A stretch of DNA of 64,000 nt from Physcomitrium patens (Eukaryota; Streptophyta; Bryopsida; Funariales; Funariaceae). Of this stretch, positions 1-11,429 are shown in pieces. How positions within the stretch are numbered: position 1 is the stretch's first letter; each line of letters begins with the position of its first letter. Position numbers and translations under genes: made by a program. The notes beneath the pieces were generated by a model that ran no database searches, was not told the origin of the DNA, and saw only the letters and a program-made list of their open reading frames with translations. The DNA is taken from the NCBI RefSeq assembly GCF_000002425.4, contig NC_037273.1:1621906-1685905 (forward strand), written 5' to 3'.

Positions 1-300
1 GATCGGCCAATTCAGGTCTCATATTGGGTAAGAGGACCCGGATTGGATTATCAAAATTGGATCCAGTTGACTCATCGATCCCCAAGTGTAAATTGGTCCT
101 TCTCTTCCTACTGACTCCCTTTATTGGAATCGAACGGGGCAATCCAGTATGCCTCGGCTGACTGTAATGGAGTCACTGAACCTGACCACTCAGTATTTGT
201 ACTAGAGTTGGGTGATGCTCCCAATATTCGAGGTAACTGAATATTAATAAAATTCCCCTTTCTTTTTATTTTCACTGTATACTCGTGTTACAACACGACA
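1..300 (-). repeat. Fragment of Athila-like gag region
   Basis: Bases 1 to about 170 are an inverted, diverged copy of the spacer found at 1283-1450 and 2490-2655 in the neighbouring array. The same block is recognisable, more diverged, at 23330-23480 inside the gag region of element C, where it follows a zinc knuckle. This makes it a scrap of an Athila/Tat-like gag sequence. Bases 170-300 look like more of the same internal sequence. The left edge of the window cuts it, so its full extent is unknown. Confidence 0.5.
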
Positions 301-509
301 ACGCGAGGACCAATTTGACCCAATTACGGGAACATTCAGGTTACTACGGGCATCTTTTCCAATATAAGACCTAAATCGGTCGGGCGACTCAATGTGGTTC
401 CGATTACGGGGTTCGATTCTGTTTCAGGCTGTCCTGTTCTCTATGCCGTTTCAAGGAACGTTGTTTTCGGTAAATGGATTTCTTAAAGGTAAAAACAGAG
501 GAGAAAGCT

Positions 510-1280
510 TGACGGCGAGAGCCAATTTCGGATCCAAGCTTGAGGTGGGAGCCAATTCCGGATCTAAGACGGAAGATTGAAGAAATTCAGAGGATAAGGT
601 TAGGGGGGGATATAGTTTTGAGGGGGGGAGGTTTTTTTTTTGGGGGGAATCGGGGGGGGAGCGATTTTTCAAGCTTTTGCAAGGTTACCAGTTCGGTTTT
701 TCATTGGAGGTTTTTGGAAGATCAAGGGAATTAGAGAGAGGAGCTTCATGCTTCGGATCGGGGAAAGAAAGACATAGAATTTGGATTTTTCTTCTTCGTA
801 GAGTTTTGGGAAGACTGAGGCAATCGTTGCTGAAGTCAGTGTTGTAATGGTGAATTGGGATTTTTAAATGAAGTGGATTTGAATACTCTTGACTGTTTTG
901 TAAAATCGAGTTACGTCTGTGATTGAAGGATTAAAGGAGTGTCTATAGGATTGAGTATGCGGAGTGAATGAAATTTATTGGGTTAATCTAACAGAACAGT
1001 CAGTGGATACAAGATCGTAAGTACAAAGGGGTATTGAAGATTAACAGTTTGGGTTGTTCGGGGTTCTCTGTAACGTATAGAGACCTATCTGCTGGGGCAA
1101 AAAAAAGACTTCGACAAGAAGTCGAAGAGCATCCGTATAGATTTATGGTACATTGTTGCAGTCGTTTATATTCCAGCAGTCAAAAACTGATAGACTGCTT
1201 GACTATCGGCGAATCTCCATACTACCTTCTATAGCCAGACGCCCGGCGCGTTCTCGAGCAGGAAAGCACGTAATACGATA
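510..1280 (+). repeat. LTR copy 1 of the array
   Basis: 771 bp, from TGACGGCGAGAGCC to TAATACGATA. A purine-rich run (gaggagaaagc) just upstream suits a polypurine tract. It holds four long G-runs between about 602 and 660. The 3' end (cttctacagcc through gtaatacga) is shared, much more decayed, with the LTR relics ending near 31930, 40430 and 42104. Confidence 0.6.
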
Positions 1281-1717
1281 CCGTTACAGACAGTCGGGGC
1301 ATACTGAAATGCTCCATTCGATTCCAATAATAGGAGTCAGCAGGAAGAGAAGGACCAATTCACACGACGGGTTCGAGGAGCCAATTGGATCCAATTTCGA
1401 TAATCCAATCCGGGTCCTCTTATCCAATATGAGACTTGAATTGGCCGATCAACCCAATGCAGTCTAATTACGGGAAATCGAGGTCTTACTACGGGTCTTA
1501 GCCAATCTGACGCGAGGACCAATTTGATCTAATTACGGGAACATCCAGGTTACTACGGGCATCTTTTCCAATATAGGACCTAAATCGGTCGGGCGACTCA
1601 ATGTGGTCCCGATTACGGGGTTCGATTCTGTTTCAGGCTGTCCTGTTCTCTGTGCCATTTCAGGGAACGTTGTTTTCGGTAAATGGATTCTTAAAGGTAA
1701 AAACGGAGGAGAAAGCT
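1281..1717 (+). repeat. Spacer (internal region) 1 of the array
   Basis: 437 bp between two LTR copies. It is rich in blocks such as ccaattggatccaatt and gtctaattacggg, and it resembles the gag segment of element C at 23240-23480 on the opposite strand. No functional ORF is visible, so it appears to be the internal region of a non-autonomous derivative. Confidence 0.5.
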
Positions 1718-2488
1718 TGACGGCGAGAGCCAATTTCGGATCCAAGCTTGAGGTGGGAGCCAATTCCGGATCTAAGACGGAAGATTGAAGAAATTCAGAG
1801 GATAAGGTTAGGGGGGGATATAGTTTTGAGGGGGGGAGGTTTTTTTTTTGGGGAGAATCGGGGGGGGAGCGATTTTTCAAGCTTTTGCAAGGTTACCAGT
1901 TCGGTTTTTCATTGGAGGTTTTTGGAAGATCAAGGGAATTAGAGAGAGGAGCTTCATGCTTTGGGTCGGGGAAGGAAAGACATAGAATTTGGATTTTTCT
2001 TCTTCGTAGAGTTTTGGGAAGACTGAGGCAATCGTTGCTGAAGTCAGTGTTGTAATGGTGAATCGGGATTTTTAAATGAAGTGGGTTTGAATACTCTTGA
2101 CTGTTTTGTAAAATCGAGTTACGTCTGTGATTGAAGGATTAAAGGGGTGTCTATAGGATTGAGTATGCGGAGTGAATGAAATTTATTGGGTTAATCTAAC
2201 AAAACAGTCAGTGGATACAAGATCGTAAGTACAAAGGGGTATTGAAGATTAACAGTTTGGGTTGTTCGGGGTTCTCTGTAACGTCTAGAGACCTATCGGC
2301 TGGGGCAAAAAAAAGACTTCAACAAGCAGTCGAAGAGCATCCGTATAGATTTACGGTACATTGTTGCAGTCGTTTATATTCCAGCAGTCAAAAACTGATA
2401 GACTGCTTGACTATAGGCGAATCTCCATACTACCTTCTACAGCCAGACGCTCGGCGCGTTCTCGAGCAGGAAAGCACGTAATACGATA
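1718..2488 (+). repeat. LTR copy 2 of the array
   Basis: 771 bp, nearly identical to the copy at 510-1280, with the same ends and the same G-run cluster near 1810-1867. Confidence 0.6.
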
Positions 2489-2926
2489 CCGTTACAGTCA
2501 GCCGGGGCATACTGAAATGCTCCGCTCGATTCCAATAACGGGAGTCAGCAGGAAGAGAAGGACCAATTCACACGACGGGTTCGAGGAGCCAATTGGATCC
2601 AATTTCGATAATCCAATCCGGGTCCTCTTATCCAATATGAGACCTGAATTGGCCGGTCAACACAATGCAGTCTAATTACGGGAAATCGAGGTCTTACTAC
2701 GGGTCTTAGCCAATCTGACGCGAGGACCAATTTGACCCAATTACGGGAACATCCAGATTACTACGGGCATCTTTTCTAATATAGGACCTAAATTGGTCGG
2801 GCGACTCAATGTGGTCCCGATTACGGGGTTCGATTCTGTTTCAGGCTGTCCTGTTCTCTGTGCCATTTCAGGGAACATTGTTTTCGGTAAATGAATTTCT
2901 TAAAGGTAAAAACGGAGGAGAAAGCT
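2489..2926 (+). repeat. Spacer (internal region) 2 of the array
   Basis: About 438 bp and nearly identical to the spacer at 1281-1717. Confidence 0.5.
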
Positions 2927-3692
2927 TGATGGCGAGAGCCAATTTCGGATCCAAGCTTGAGGTGGGAGCCAATTCCGGATCTAAGACGGAAGATTGAAGA
3001 AATTCAGAGGATAAGGTTAGGGGGGATATAGTTTTGAGGGGGGAGGTTTTTTTCTTTCGGGGAATCGGGGGGGAGCTAGTTTTCAAGCTTTTGCAAGGTT
3101 ACCAGTTCGGTTTCATTGGAGGTTTTTGGAAGATCAAGGGAATTAGAGAGAGGAGCTTCATGCTTCGGGTCGGGGAAGGAAAGACATAGAATTTGGATTT
3201 TTCTTCTTCGTAGAGTTTTGGGAAGACTGAGGCAATCGTTGCTGAAGTCAGTGTTGTAATGGTGAATCGGGATTTTTAAATGAAGTGGATTTGAATACTC
3301 TTGACTGTTTTATAAAATCGAGTTACGTCTGTGATTGAAGGATTAAAGGGGTGTCTATAGGATTGAGTATGCGGAGGGAATGAAATTTATTGGGTTAATC
3401 TAACAAAACAGTCAGTGGATACAAGATTGTAAGTACAAAGGAGTATTGAAGATTAACAGTTTGGGTTGTTCGGGGTTCTCTGTAACGTCTAGAGACCTAT
3501 CGGTTGAGGCAAAAAAAAGACTTCGACAAGCAGTCGAAGAGCATCCGTATAGATTTATGGTACATTGTTGCAGTCATTTATATTCCAGCAGTCAAAAACT
3601 GATAGATTGCTTGACTATTGGCGAATCTCCATACTACCTTCTACAGCCAGACGCCCAGCGCGTTCTCGAGCAGTAAAGCACGTAATACGACA
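2927..3692 (+). repeat. LTR copy 3 of the array
   Basis: About 766 bp, starting TGATGGCGAG and ending TAATACGACA. The end is followed at once by chromovirus RT sequence (opposite strand), which marks the right edge of the array. Confidence 0.6.
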
Positions 3693-3705
3693 ACGCAGTC
3701 TTCCA

Positions 3706-4054
3706 CTAATCTCCTTCTTTGATTCGTACGAGGTTGTAGGCTCCCCTTAGATCAATTTTTGTAAAGATCCTTGCACGTCCAAGTTGTTCTAAGAGACCAA
3801 AAATCAAGGGTAACGAGTAACGATTCTTCTTTGTTACCTTGTTGAGGCCTCGATAGTCCATGCACATCCACAATGAGCCATCTTTCTTCTTCACAAATAA
3901 GATGGGTGCTTGAGTTGACGATTTTGAATGATGGATGAAGTTCTTGGCTAGATTCTTGTCGATGTACTTCCGCAACTCCACCAACTCCGTCTGCGATAGA
4001 TTGTAGATTAGGCCAAAAGGCGGTTGTACTCTTTCCTATAAGTCTATGGCACAA
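3706..4054 (-). pseudogene. RT N-terminal part of chromovirus relic
   Basis: Contains the fingers/palm blocks of a Ty3/gypsy reverse transcriptase ([38 protein letters not shown]). These align closely with residues about 245-334 of the pol ORF at 35309-38797. The catalytic YxDD region is missing because the relic is cut by the array. Non-functional remnant. Confidence 0.85.
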
Positions 4055-4680
4055 TCATATGGTCGATGTTCTGGTAGCATGTATACATTCTTCTTTTGAA
4101 ACACGTCTTTAAAATCCTTATATTGCTCCAATATACTTGTTGTCGAGATCTTCTCCCCGATAGTTGGAGCCACATAAATGACAAACGGTGTGCCTTCCTT
4201 AGACGATCTTATAAACACTCTTGCTTTAATAAATAAGGATTTCTCTATTTGGGGTTTTCTACTAGACTTGCTCTTGGATGGTTTTGTGGGAAAGATCATC
4301 TTTCGCAACCTCCAATCTATGCATGGGTTATGCTTTTCCAACCAGGAAAGACCAAGAATAACAAAATTTGATGGGATTCTAATAATATTGAAAATAATAT
4401 GACTACTATGGTCCTTAAACGTCACTTCTATAGGTTCTGATTCATGGGTGACACTACCAAACAATAAAGGTCGTCCATCTATGACCTCAACGTGAATAGG
4501 TTTGGATTTTTGTACTAAAAGGATCTTATGATGCTTTACAAATTCTTCGTCTAAGAAACAAGCAGATGCTCCTAAATCTAATAATGCTAAGGTTCTCAGT
4601 TTTTGAGGGCTAATAAGCAAAGGGATTGTAAAACAAAGGGCAGATTGAGCGGAAAGAAAGGAACCTAGTTCTTGTTGCAA
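4036..4680 (-). pseudogene. Aspartic protease region of chromovirus relic
   Basis: 214-codon open stretch matching pol residues about 20-225 of element E. It includes the retropepsin neighbourhood GASACFLDEEF, the block EVIDGRPL, and ILGLSWLEKHNP near the end of the protease domain. Part of the broken element at 3693-6380. Confidence 0.85.
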
Positions 4681-4766
4681 TATTTCATTGTCTAGCCGTA
4701 CGATTCCTATTGTACCTGGGCATCCTCATTTTCCTGAATAAATGTACTCTTAGTCTTGGCAATACG

Positions 4767-5315
4767 TCAATTTTGCTTTTTGGGGCAGTTTCCAACTTTG
4801 TGGCCTTCTTCACCGCAATACAAGCATAGACCTTCCTCCATACGTCGCTTTTTTTCTTCTAGAATAAGGAATTTGATACGTACCACATCAATTTGCATGT
4901 CTTCTACCTCTGAAGGTGAATTCACGCTGCTTGCCGACATAGTTGGGGCGTGGTGAACTGTATGTTGTCTTGAACGTTGATCTTGGCGACGTTGGAATAG
5001 GCGATTATCACACTTCACAGCTTGGCTAATAACTTTATTGAGCATTTGCGGATTAGGAAGAATTAACAACAAATCCTTCACATCGTCCTTTAAACTCCAA
5101 TAGAATTGACTCATCAACACTTCTTCATCCCAATTGATGTCGCATGCTAATTTCCTGAAATCCGATGCATAGATTGATGTAGAGCGCATCCCTTGTCGTA
5201 GTGACCGGATCTTTGTTGTAGCCCATCGAACCTTGTCGTGTTCACCAAATGCTTTTGCAAATGCCTCCAAAAAGTTTTCAAAGTTGTTTAGTATGGACGA
5301 TCGTTTCTCAAACAA
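4767..5315 (-). pseudogene. Gag C-terminal part with zinc knuckle
   Basis: 182-codon open stretch similar to gag residues about 130-315 of element E (FGEHD, the IRSLRQG region, AVKCDNRLF, PSEVEDMQID). It ends in a CCHC zinc knuckle CLYCGEEGHKVGNC that would bind genomic RNA in a live element. The N-terminal gag half lies further right (about 5316-5690) and is decayed. Confidence 0.85.
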
Positions 5316-6012
5316 AAGAGCAAACTATGATAGAGCTTGTCCTGTAAGTAAGGTTCTAACAAGTCCAACACGTGACTCCTCCGTTGGATAGTTTTCAGGC
5401 TGTAAAACTGTTATCAACTTGATTTGGTTAACGAATCCTCGAAACTTGGAATGCGTACCATCAAACTTGTATGGAAGGCTGACTCGGGGCTCCTTATGTT
5501 GTAGAACTAGCGGTACTTGTCAAACCTGAGGCAAAGTTGCTTCTCCAAGTGCAGAAGTTTGAGGCTGGTGCAACCTAGATTATGCCATCCTAGATGCTCC
5601 ATCATTATGAAGCCTTGCCATGACTCCTTCAATCTTTGCAGTTCTTTGCAATTATGTAGCGAGGGCATTCATGATAGCATCCAACTTGGACTTCAAACTT
5701 TTTGTCATACTAATGTCTTAGCCCCCGGCTATTCTAAAAGAAGGACAAAAATGACTCTACAAGAAGACAATATTGGTTTAGAGGAGGGTACTCCGCAACG
5801 TCTAAAATGCCTTAAGAGCTTCAAAAAAAGGAGTAATCCACTCTCTTCAAGAAGAATAAGACTCCAATATTGTAACAAAAGAAGTATCAGTTTAAAGGAG
5901 GGTAATCCGCAACCTCTAAAATGCTAGTACACTTTCAAGCAGAGGGATAATCCACACTCTAACAAAGAAGAAAGTAGCTCTGATATCTGAGGTGAGTGAA
6001 GTCTCGACAAAC

Positions 6013-6380
6013 TGTCACGGACACAGAAATATAGACTCGAGATCTAACAAGAAGTTCAAAAAGAACTGGCAAGAAGTAGATTAATCACATGAGAACAACA
6101 CCAGAGAGCTGAGCTAGAGCTCGAAGAGATGTGTTGTCGAGACTAAAGAACTCTTCAGCCTCGATTCTAATATATACTTCTATTTAGGAAGCTTCTCAAG
6201 CAACTTCTATCAACTAAAAAGCTTCTAGAAGGTTCTAAAAACTTATCTCTAGAAGGTTCTAAGGGCTATGTCCCTAATATCTTCTACCAACTAAAAAGCT
6301 TCTAGAAGGTTCCAGAGACTTGCTTCTAAAAGGTTCTAGAAACTTGTCTCTAAAAGGTTCTAAGGATTATGTCTCTGATA
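6013..6380 (-). repeat. 5' LTR of chromovirus relic (minus orientation)
   Basis: 368 bp. In window orientation it begins TGTCACGGACA, the complement of an LTR 3' end like that of element E, and finishes with TATGTCTCTGATA, the decayed complement of an LTR start. It is shorter than the 540 bp LTR of element E. Just left of it, at about 5973-5986, the complement of TATCAGAGC gives an initiator-Met-type primer-binding site set about 27 nt away from the LTR. The LTR contains a partly duplicated block (about 6210-6285 and 6290-6380), each copy carrying heat-shock-element motifs. Confidence 0.65.
6223..6341. promoter_or_regulatory. Cluster of heat-shock-element motifs in LTR
   Basis: Perfect three-unit elements of the form TTCnnGAAnnTTC occur at 6223-6235 and 6300-6312 (both read TTCTAGAAGGTTC). 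Two-unit GAAnnTTC or TTCnnGAA matches follow at about 6252-6259 and 6334-6341. This is the binding pattern of heat-shock transcription factors. In an LTR it would suggest heat-induced transcription, as known for the Arabidopsis copia element ONSEN. Function here is inferred from motif spacing only. Confidence 0.5.
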
Positions 6381-6478
6381 GATTCAAACCTAGGATACCT
6401 TTTTCATAATCACTTTTGTGGTCAACCACCTAGCAACCGAAGGATGCTAATTAATTCCAAGTCATTTCTAAATCCTCT

Positions 6479-6482
<4 letters not shown>

Positions 6483-6532
<50 letters not shown>
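6483..6532. repeat. (TA)n microsatellite
   Basis: About 25 uninterrupted TA dinucleotides, between the chromovirus LTR and the next retrotransposon relic. Confidence 0.97.
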
Positions 6533-6537
<5 letters not shown>

Positions 6538-6839
6538 ATTTATTACTTCTAATATGAAAGAGAGATAATATTCTAGTAGAACTAAGAACCTCATAAAGAA
6601 TAGTTCTTTTTTTTTTGATGAATTAAGATCCCTATTTTCTTAATAAAAATCAAATTTGACTAAGTTATTTAGGTAGATCCTTATTCTTTTATGTAAATAA
6701 AGAGTATATTTTTTTTTCCTTCTATGAAGTTAATTATTCACATTTTATATTCTTTACATCTATTTCCAAATATTCTTGTTAGAAATAGTTCACTATTTAG
6801 TGTTTTTAACTATAAAGAGTTGTTGTCAAACACTTCCTT

Positions 6840-7809
6840 GATATGATAAGGTCCTAATTAAAGAGCATGAAATTTTTCAAGAAATTCCATCCTCTTAGCA
6901 TCTTGTAATAGCACTAACATCTCCAATTGTAAGACTTTCTTCTTGTATTTTTCTTTCAAAAGAAATATTATGTATTGAGCCTCGGTCCTTTGTATTTCAT
7001 CAAGGCCTTCAATTTATTCTAATCAATCTTTCAAAGTTTTTTGGATGGTTAATCTATCATCTATTACTATTGATAGTAAATTAACTTCAAATTCTATTGA
7101 TAATATAGATTCTATTCTATACACTTAGAAAAATAGAGTGCCATTGGTTGTGACCTTAATGTTTTCTAGTAAGCCTGTAAGGTTGCTGATAATTTTGTGT
7201 CCCGGTCTCTCTTTGAATCTTGTACTATCTTTCTTAGGATACTAACTACAGTTTGGTTTATTCTTTTTGTATGTCTATTAGTTTATAGATGGTAGAGAGT
7301 AATAATATGATAGTTTATATTAAACTTATTAGTCCTCTCTTCTATCACATTGTTTAAGAAGTGTATTCCTTAATTACTAATCAAAATTTTGGAAAAACCA
7401 AATCGAGTAATGATTTACTCATACATAAAATTAGTTGTATGGACAGCATCATTAGTTTTTATAATTCTTGCTTTAGTCCATTTTGTTAAATATTTTGTAG
7501 CTACTACAATGTGTTTCATCTTTCTTGAAGAATTACAAAAAAAAATTCTCTTATATAATTAATCTCCTATTTTTCAAAAGGAACTAAAGACAAGGATATG
7601 TGGAGAGGAAGTACTATATGCAAATCATTTTTTTCATAACCTTGGTAAGCATTGTATTGTTTAACATAATCATGGGCAGCTTGAAACTTAGTAGGCCAAT
7701 AATACCTAGCTATCATTATCTTTTGAGCCATCAATCTACTCAAGAAGTGTCTCCTACATGCACTATCATAGAATGCCATTAATATGGCTAGTACTTCACT
7801 AGCTATCAC
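6840..7809 (-). pseudogene. Integrase remnant of element F
   Basis: The piece at 7567-7809 carries the zinc-binding integrase N-terminus: spacing RRHFLSRLMAQKI then YYWPTKFQAAHDYVKQY, and a following C-x-x-C-like position. Reading leftwards, the complement of 6840-7020 resembles the integrase C-terminal block that ends near PYHIKEVFDNNSL. It is broken in several places. Confidence 0.6.
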
Positions 7810-7812
7810 ATA

Positions 7813-8298
7813 TTATCTGAGTAAATTATCTACTCCTTGATAATATAACCACTTTTCTATAATAGCAAAATAAATGATTTTAATTCTAATCTTTCCACGT
7901 TCATCTTTGGACAATTCGTTCAAAATTTTATTAGAATTCAAATTTTTTGTAATGTAATTATATCGAGTAGGATGAGCGGAAATGATAAAAAGAGATTTAT
8001 CTACCAAATTATCATCAATAAGATTAGGGCTTAGTTTTCCTTCTAACCTTGAAAAGTGATTGGCCTGATTATATAATTTTTTGAATTTGTATTCTACCTT
8101 ATAGTCAAATTCTCCTAGTAATAATATCCATTGAGCTATACAACTAATCAAATCTACTTTTTTGACTATGTATTTGATGGCCATATGATCAACAAAAAAT
8201 AAAACAAAATTTAATAAAAGATAATGCCAAAATTTCTTCATAGAAAAAACCATGGCCAAGCACTCTCTTTTGGTCGTACTATAATTTTTTTTTGCCAT
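7813..8298 (-). pseudogene. RNase H remnant of element F
   Basis: 161-codon open stretch with RNase H family blocks: NYSTTKRECLAMVFSMKKF, DHMAIKYIV, AQWILLLGEFDYKVEYK and FSRLEGK. These match the end of the RNase H domain in Athila/Tat-type pol. It is followed by a linker rich in Asn and Lys leading to integrase. Confidence 0.8.
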
Positions 8299-8329
8299 AT
8301 TTAATTTCTTCCTAGTAAATATAATAGGA

Positions 8330-9663
8330 TAATCTTTAATTCCATCTTTTGTTAATTAATATAACATACTATTTATTACTATAAATAAAGCATCATAATA
8401 GATATGGAAAGAAATATTCTAATTAGGTGATTTTAAAACGAGCTTAACTAACTTTCTTTTGAGGTTGGTAATGGATGAAGTTTTTGTAGCATAATCGGGA
8501 ATTAATTCTTGATACCATCCAAGATGTCTTAAGATCCTTTCCACCTCCTTGATATTTGTAAGAGGTTGCATTTTAATTATGACTTCTATTTTTTTGAATC
8601 AGGTTTTCTTCTCTCTTTAGAAACCACATAATCCAACAAAACCTCCTTTTAGACTGCCAAGTATATTTTGTTAGGATTTAAAGTAATTTCCATTTTTCTA
8701 TACCTTTCTAAGGTTTCTTCTACATGTTTTAAATGGTTCCTAGCATTAGATTGGGTGCTAAAATCATGTATAAATATTGTCATAGATTTATAGAGCAAAT
8801 CCAAAAAAACAAAGATCATGGCTCATTGGAAGGTAGAAAGAGCATTACAAAGCTCAAAAGGTATGATCAAAAAAATAAAAGTACCTCAAGGAGTGGTCAA
8901 AGCTGTTTTATAGTAATCTATTGAGACTATTGCAATGTGATTATAATCCAAATATCCATCCATAAAAGTATAGGTTTTTTTATCCATTACTTCATCTAGA
9001 ACTCTATTAATGAAAGAAAAAAAAAATTGGTCTTTCTTGGTGTGCTTGTTGAATTTTCTATAATATATACATTTTTAATTTATCATTATTTTTTTTCATA
9101 AGTACCATATAAAAGTTCCAAAATTTTATTTCTACTAGCTTAAAAAAATCGACTTATAACAATTTTTTCAACTTTTCTTTAATAATCAATTGGAATTGAA
9201 GGTTCATATGTCTTTCTTTTTGACTAATTGCCTTGGCACCAAGAATAAGGAGAATATGGTGTTGAGTCACCTTATGTAGTATACTCTTCAAAATTTTATA
9301 GAACCATGTTAAAACGTCTTGATATTTCATAATTAAATCATGATATCTAGATATCTCTTCTTGATTTAAATGAATTCCAATTTTAATATTTTTGGACTCT
9401 TCTTCTTTATGAAAAACATCTATAAGTTTCCATTCAGATTCTTGCATTAGGGATTGTTCTAAAGAATTTCTATACTAATTCCTAGATATATGGGAATAAT
9501 TGTCAACTCCATTGCCAATTGAAATTTTCAATGAAGTCTTTTTCAATCTAAGAGGTGGTACCAAGTCATCATTTCTTTTAAGGACTTCAATTTTTTCTTC
9601 TAATATTCCATCTATATTAATACTAAAGGCATGATTTTCCTTAATTTTTACAATCTCCAACAT
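8330..9663 (-). pseudogene. RT and protease-RT linker remnant of element F
   Basis: The open stretch 9154-9447 contains EEISRYHDLIMKYQDVLTWF, the block that precedes RT in Athila/Tat pol (compare 'YKDVFAW'). 9475-9663 is the linker upstream of it. The complement of 8640-8760 shows the RT thumb pattern of Leu-Lys-His and Asn-Pro. RT itself is split by several breaks. Confidence 0.6.
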
Positions 9664-11429
9664 GCCCTCTAAAAATTTAACTGATTTATAAAAATTAGAA
9701 TTGGAATCTATATGATCATGTAGCTATTGTGTAAATTTTCTATTATCCTTTCAATGATATAAGTTGGGACCAAGGCATTTGATTTTTTTTTTTAATCCTA
9801 TTCAATTGAATTAACCACCTTTGTTAATTTGTCTTTCCTTTTGGATTGTTGCATATCTTTTAACAAATCAATGAGATTATTTTTTTCATAATCAAAGATA
9901 GGTTATATAGAGATTTTGGTTCTATTCTCTTATGGACCAAAGATAATGTAGGACTTCTCTCTCTCCTAGTTGACTATGGCTTCTAAATCCCTCAACCATG
10001 GTCTATCAAATAATAAAAAAAATGAATCTTTTGATGTATGCATTCAAATGACATAATATATCAAGGCATATTCTTCTCTCCCTATCTAAGTTTTAAAATT
10101 TTTAATTTAGTCTACTGAAATAGATAGACTTTGATTTGTCATTTTGATAACAAAAGAAGATGGGCTAGTGATATTTAGTCCTAATTTTTACATAGTTTGA
10201 AAAGGTATGATATTCAAACCACTACTACTATCTACAATGGTATAGGAAATTGTTTTGTCGATAATAGAAACCTCAATCTATTACCTTCACTTCACTTTAT
10301 TTAGCATAGGCATCTATTTTTTCCATCATCCTAATCTTAAGCCTTCTTTGGTTTCTCATAGAAATGTAGGTTTTTAGTACCTTTTTAAGCATTGAAAAAA
10401 TATCCAATAATTGGACAAATGTGATATTAGCTCTTAACTTATTAAGATCATCTCATAAATTATATTCTTGCACATAGGATTTTCCATCATCCTTGTGTTA
10501 TTGAAAAACTTCAAACATTAGAATTTTGAAATCCTCCTAACTATGCTTGTTTCAATTAATACTTGGCTTGTATTTAATCTTACAATTTTTTAAAAAAAAT
10601 CTTCTATCAAGAGATCAAATCTTACAAATTTAGCTGTATTGATTTGAGTTGCCTTAATTATGTCCCTTGTGACTTGTTCTAAATTTAAGAAGCAAAGTAG
10701 ACTCTTTAAGGTATTATTCTACTCTTTTTGATGGATAAGTAAAGATACAATCTTAGATCTAATTATTACTACTAGGACTTGTATCACACGTAGGTTCTTT
10801 TTTTTATTGATTTTTTTTAAAATATTATAAAATTTAATTTGGATAAAAAAGATTGATTAACATTAGGTTGGATAAAATCTTGAATAGATTCTAACTCTTG
10901 TATGGGCTAAAGCATAAATCTCATATCATGAGACCTTTGACCATATCTAGGTTGGTTAGATGGATTTTGACTTTGATTAGGATTTAATAGAATTTATTAA
11001 AAACTAGTTTAAAGTCCACTAGGTACATTTTGATTCCATCAATTTTTTCATAGTCATAATATAAATTTGAGGGTTTCATATTATTATCTGTTGGAGACTG
11101 TCTTCTTCTCCTTTGATTGTTAAATGACTAGTAAAGATAATTACTAGGTATAGGTTGTAAAAGAACTATTCTACCTAATTTTTTATAAAATTTTATGAGA
11201 TGATTCGTGAAATTATACTTGTTATCTTGCTTGATTCATAGGACCTTGGTTCCTAGTATTAAATCCTTGTTGTCACAAATTATGTCTTTGAAAGATTTAA
11301 TTTTTGTGTCAAGGGGCATATGATTAGAAATTTTGATCTTATGAAGGAATGGAATTTTAAAATTGGATCAAATGCCTTGATTGCCTACATTAAGTACACC
11401 ATAATCTTGTTGTACATCTTCCTAACTCA

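Larger units (their letters stand above)
301..3692 (+). mobile_element. Multi-LTR tandem array (LTR-spacer-LTR-spacer-LTR)
   Basis: A unit of about 1208-1210 bp repeats head to tail. The block beginning with acgcgaggaccaattt occurs near 301, 1510 and 2718. Each unit has a spacer of about 437 bp related to an Athila-like gag, then a segment of about 770 bp that starts TGACGGCGAG or TGATGGCGAG after a purine-rich stretch and ends TAATACGATA or TAATACGACA. I read this as three LTRs sharing two short internal regions, the product of unequal or template-switched recombination in a small non-autonomous element. Copies differ by only a few percent, so the array is young. The last LTR abuts a chromovirus RT relic at 3693, so the array was inserted there. 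No ORF of known function lies inside; the short ORFs repeat from copy to copy as part of the repeat. Confidence 0.7.
3693..6380 (-). mobile_element. Chromovirus-type Ty3/gypsy relic, 5' part
   Basis: Minus-strand element holding, in element order, a 5' LTR (6013-6380), primer-binding site, gag (about 4767-5690), protease (about 4036-4680) and the start of reverse transcriptase (3706-4054). The proteins are close relatives of those of the whole-looking element at 33544-39895: the gag zinc knuckle CLYCGEEGHKVGNC, the protease region with LDLGASACFLDEEF, and RT blocks such as KNFIHHSKS and [12 protein letters not shown]. The rest of pol and the 3' LTR are absent, because the sequence stops where the multi-LTR array begins. 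It is broken, with several interruptions, and of intermediate age. Confidence 0.85.

Noticed and set aside
1034-1467. Short ORFs repeated in each array unit (for example 1034-1234, 2242-2481, 3446-3676)
   Set aside because: They recur only because the LTR repeats, lie within LTRs, and show no domain or conserved ends.
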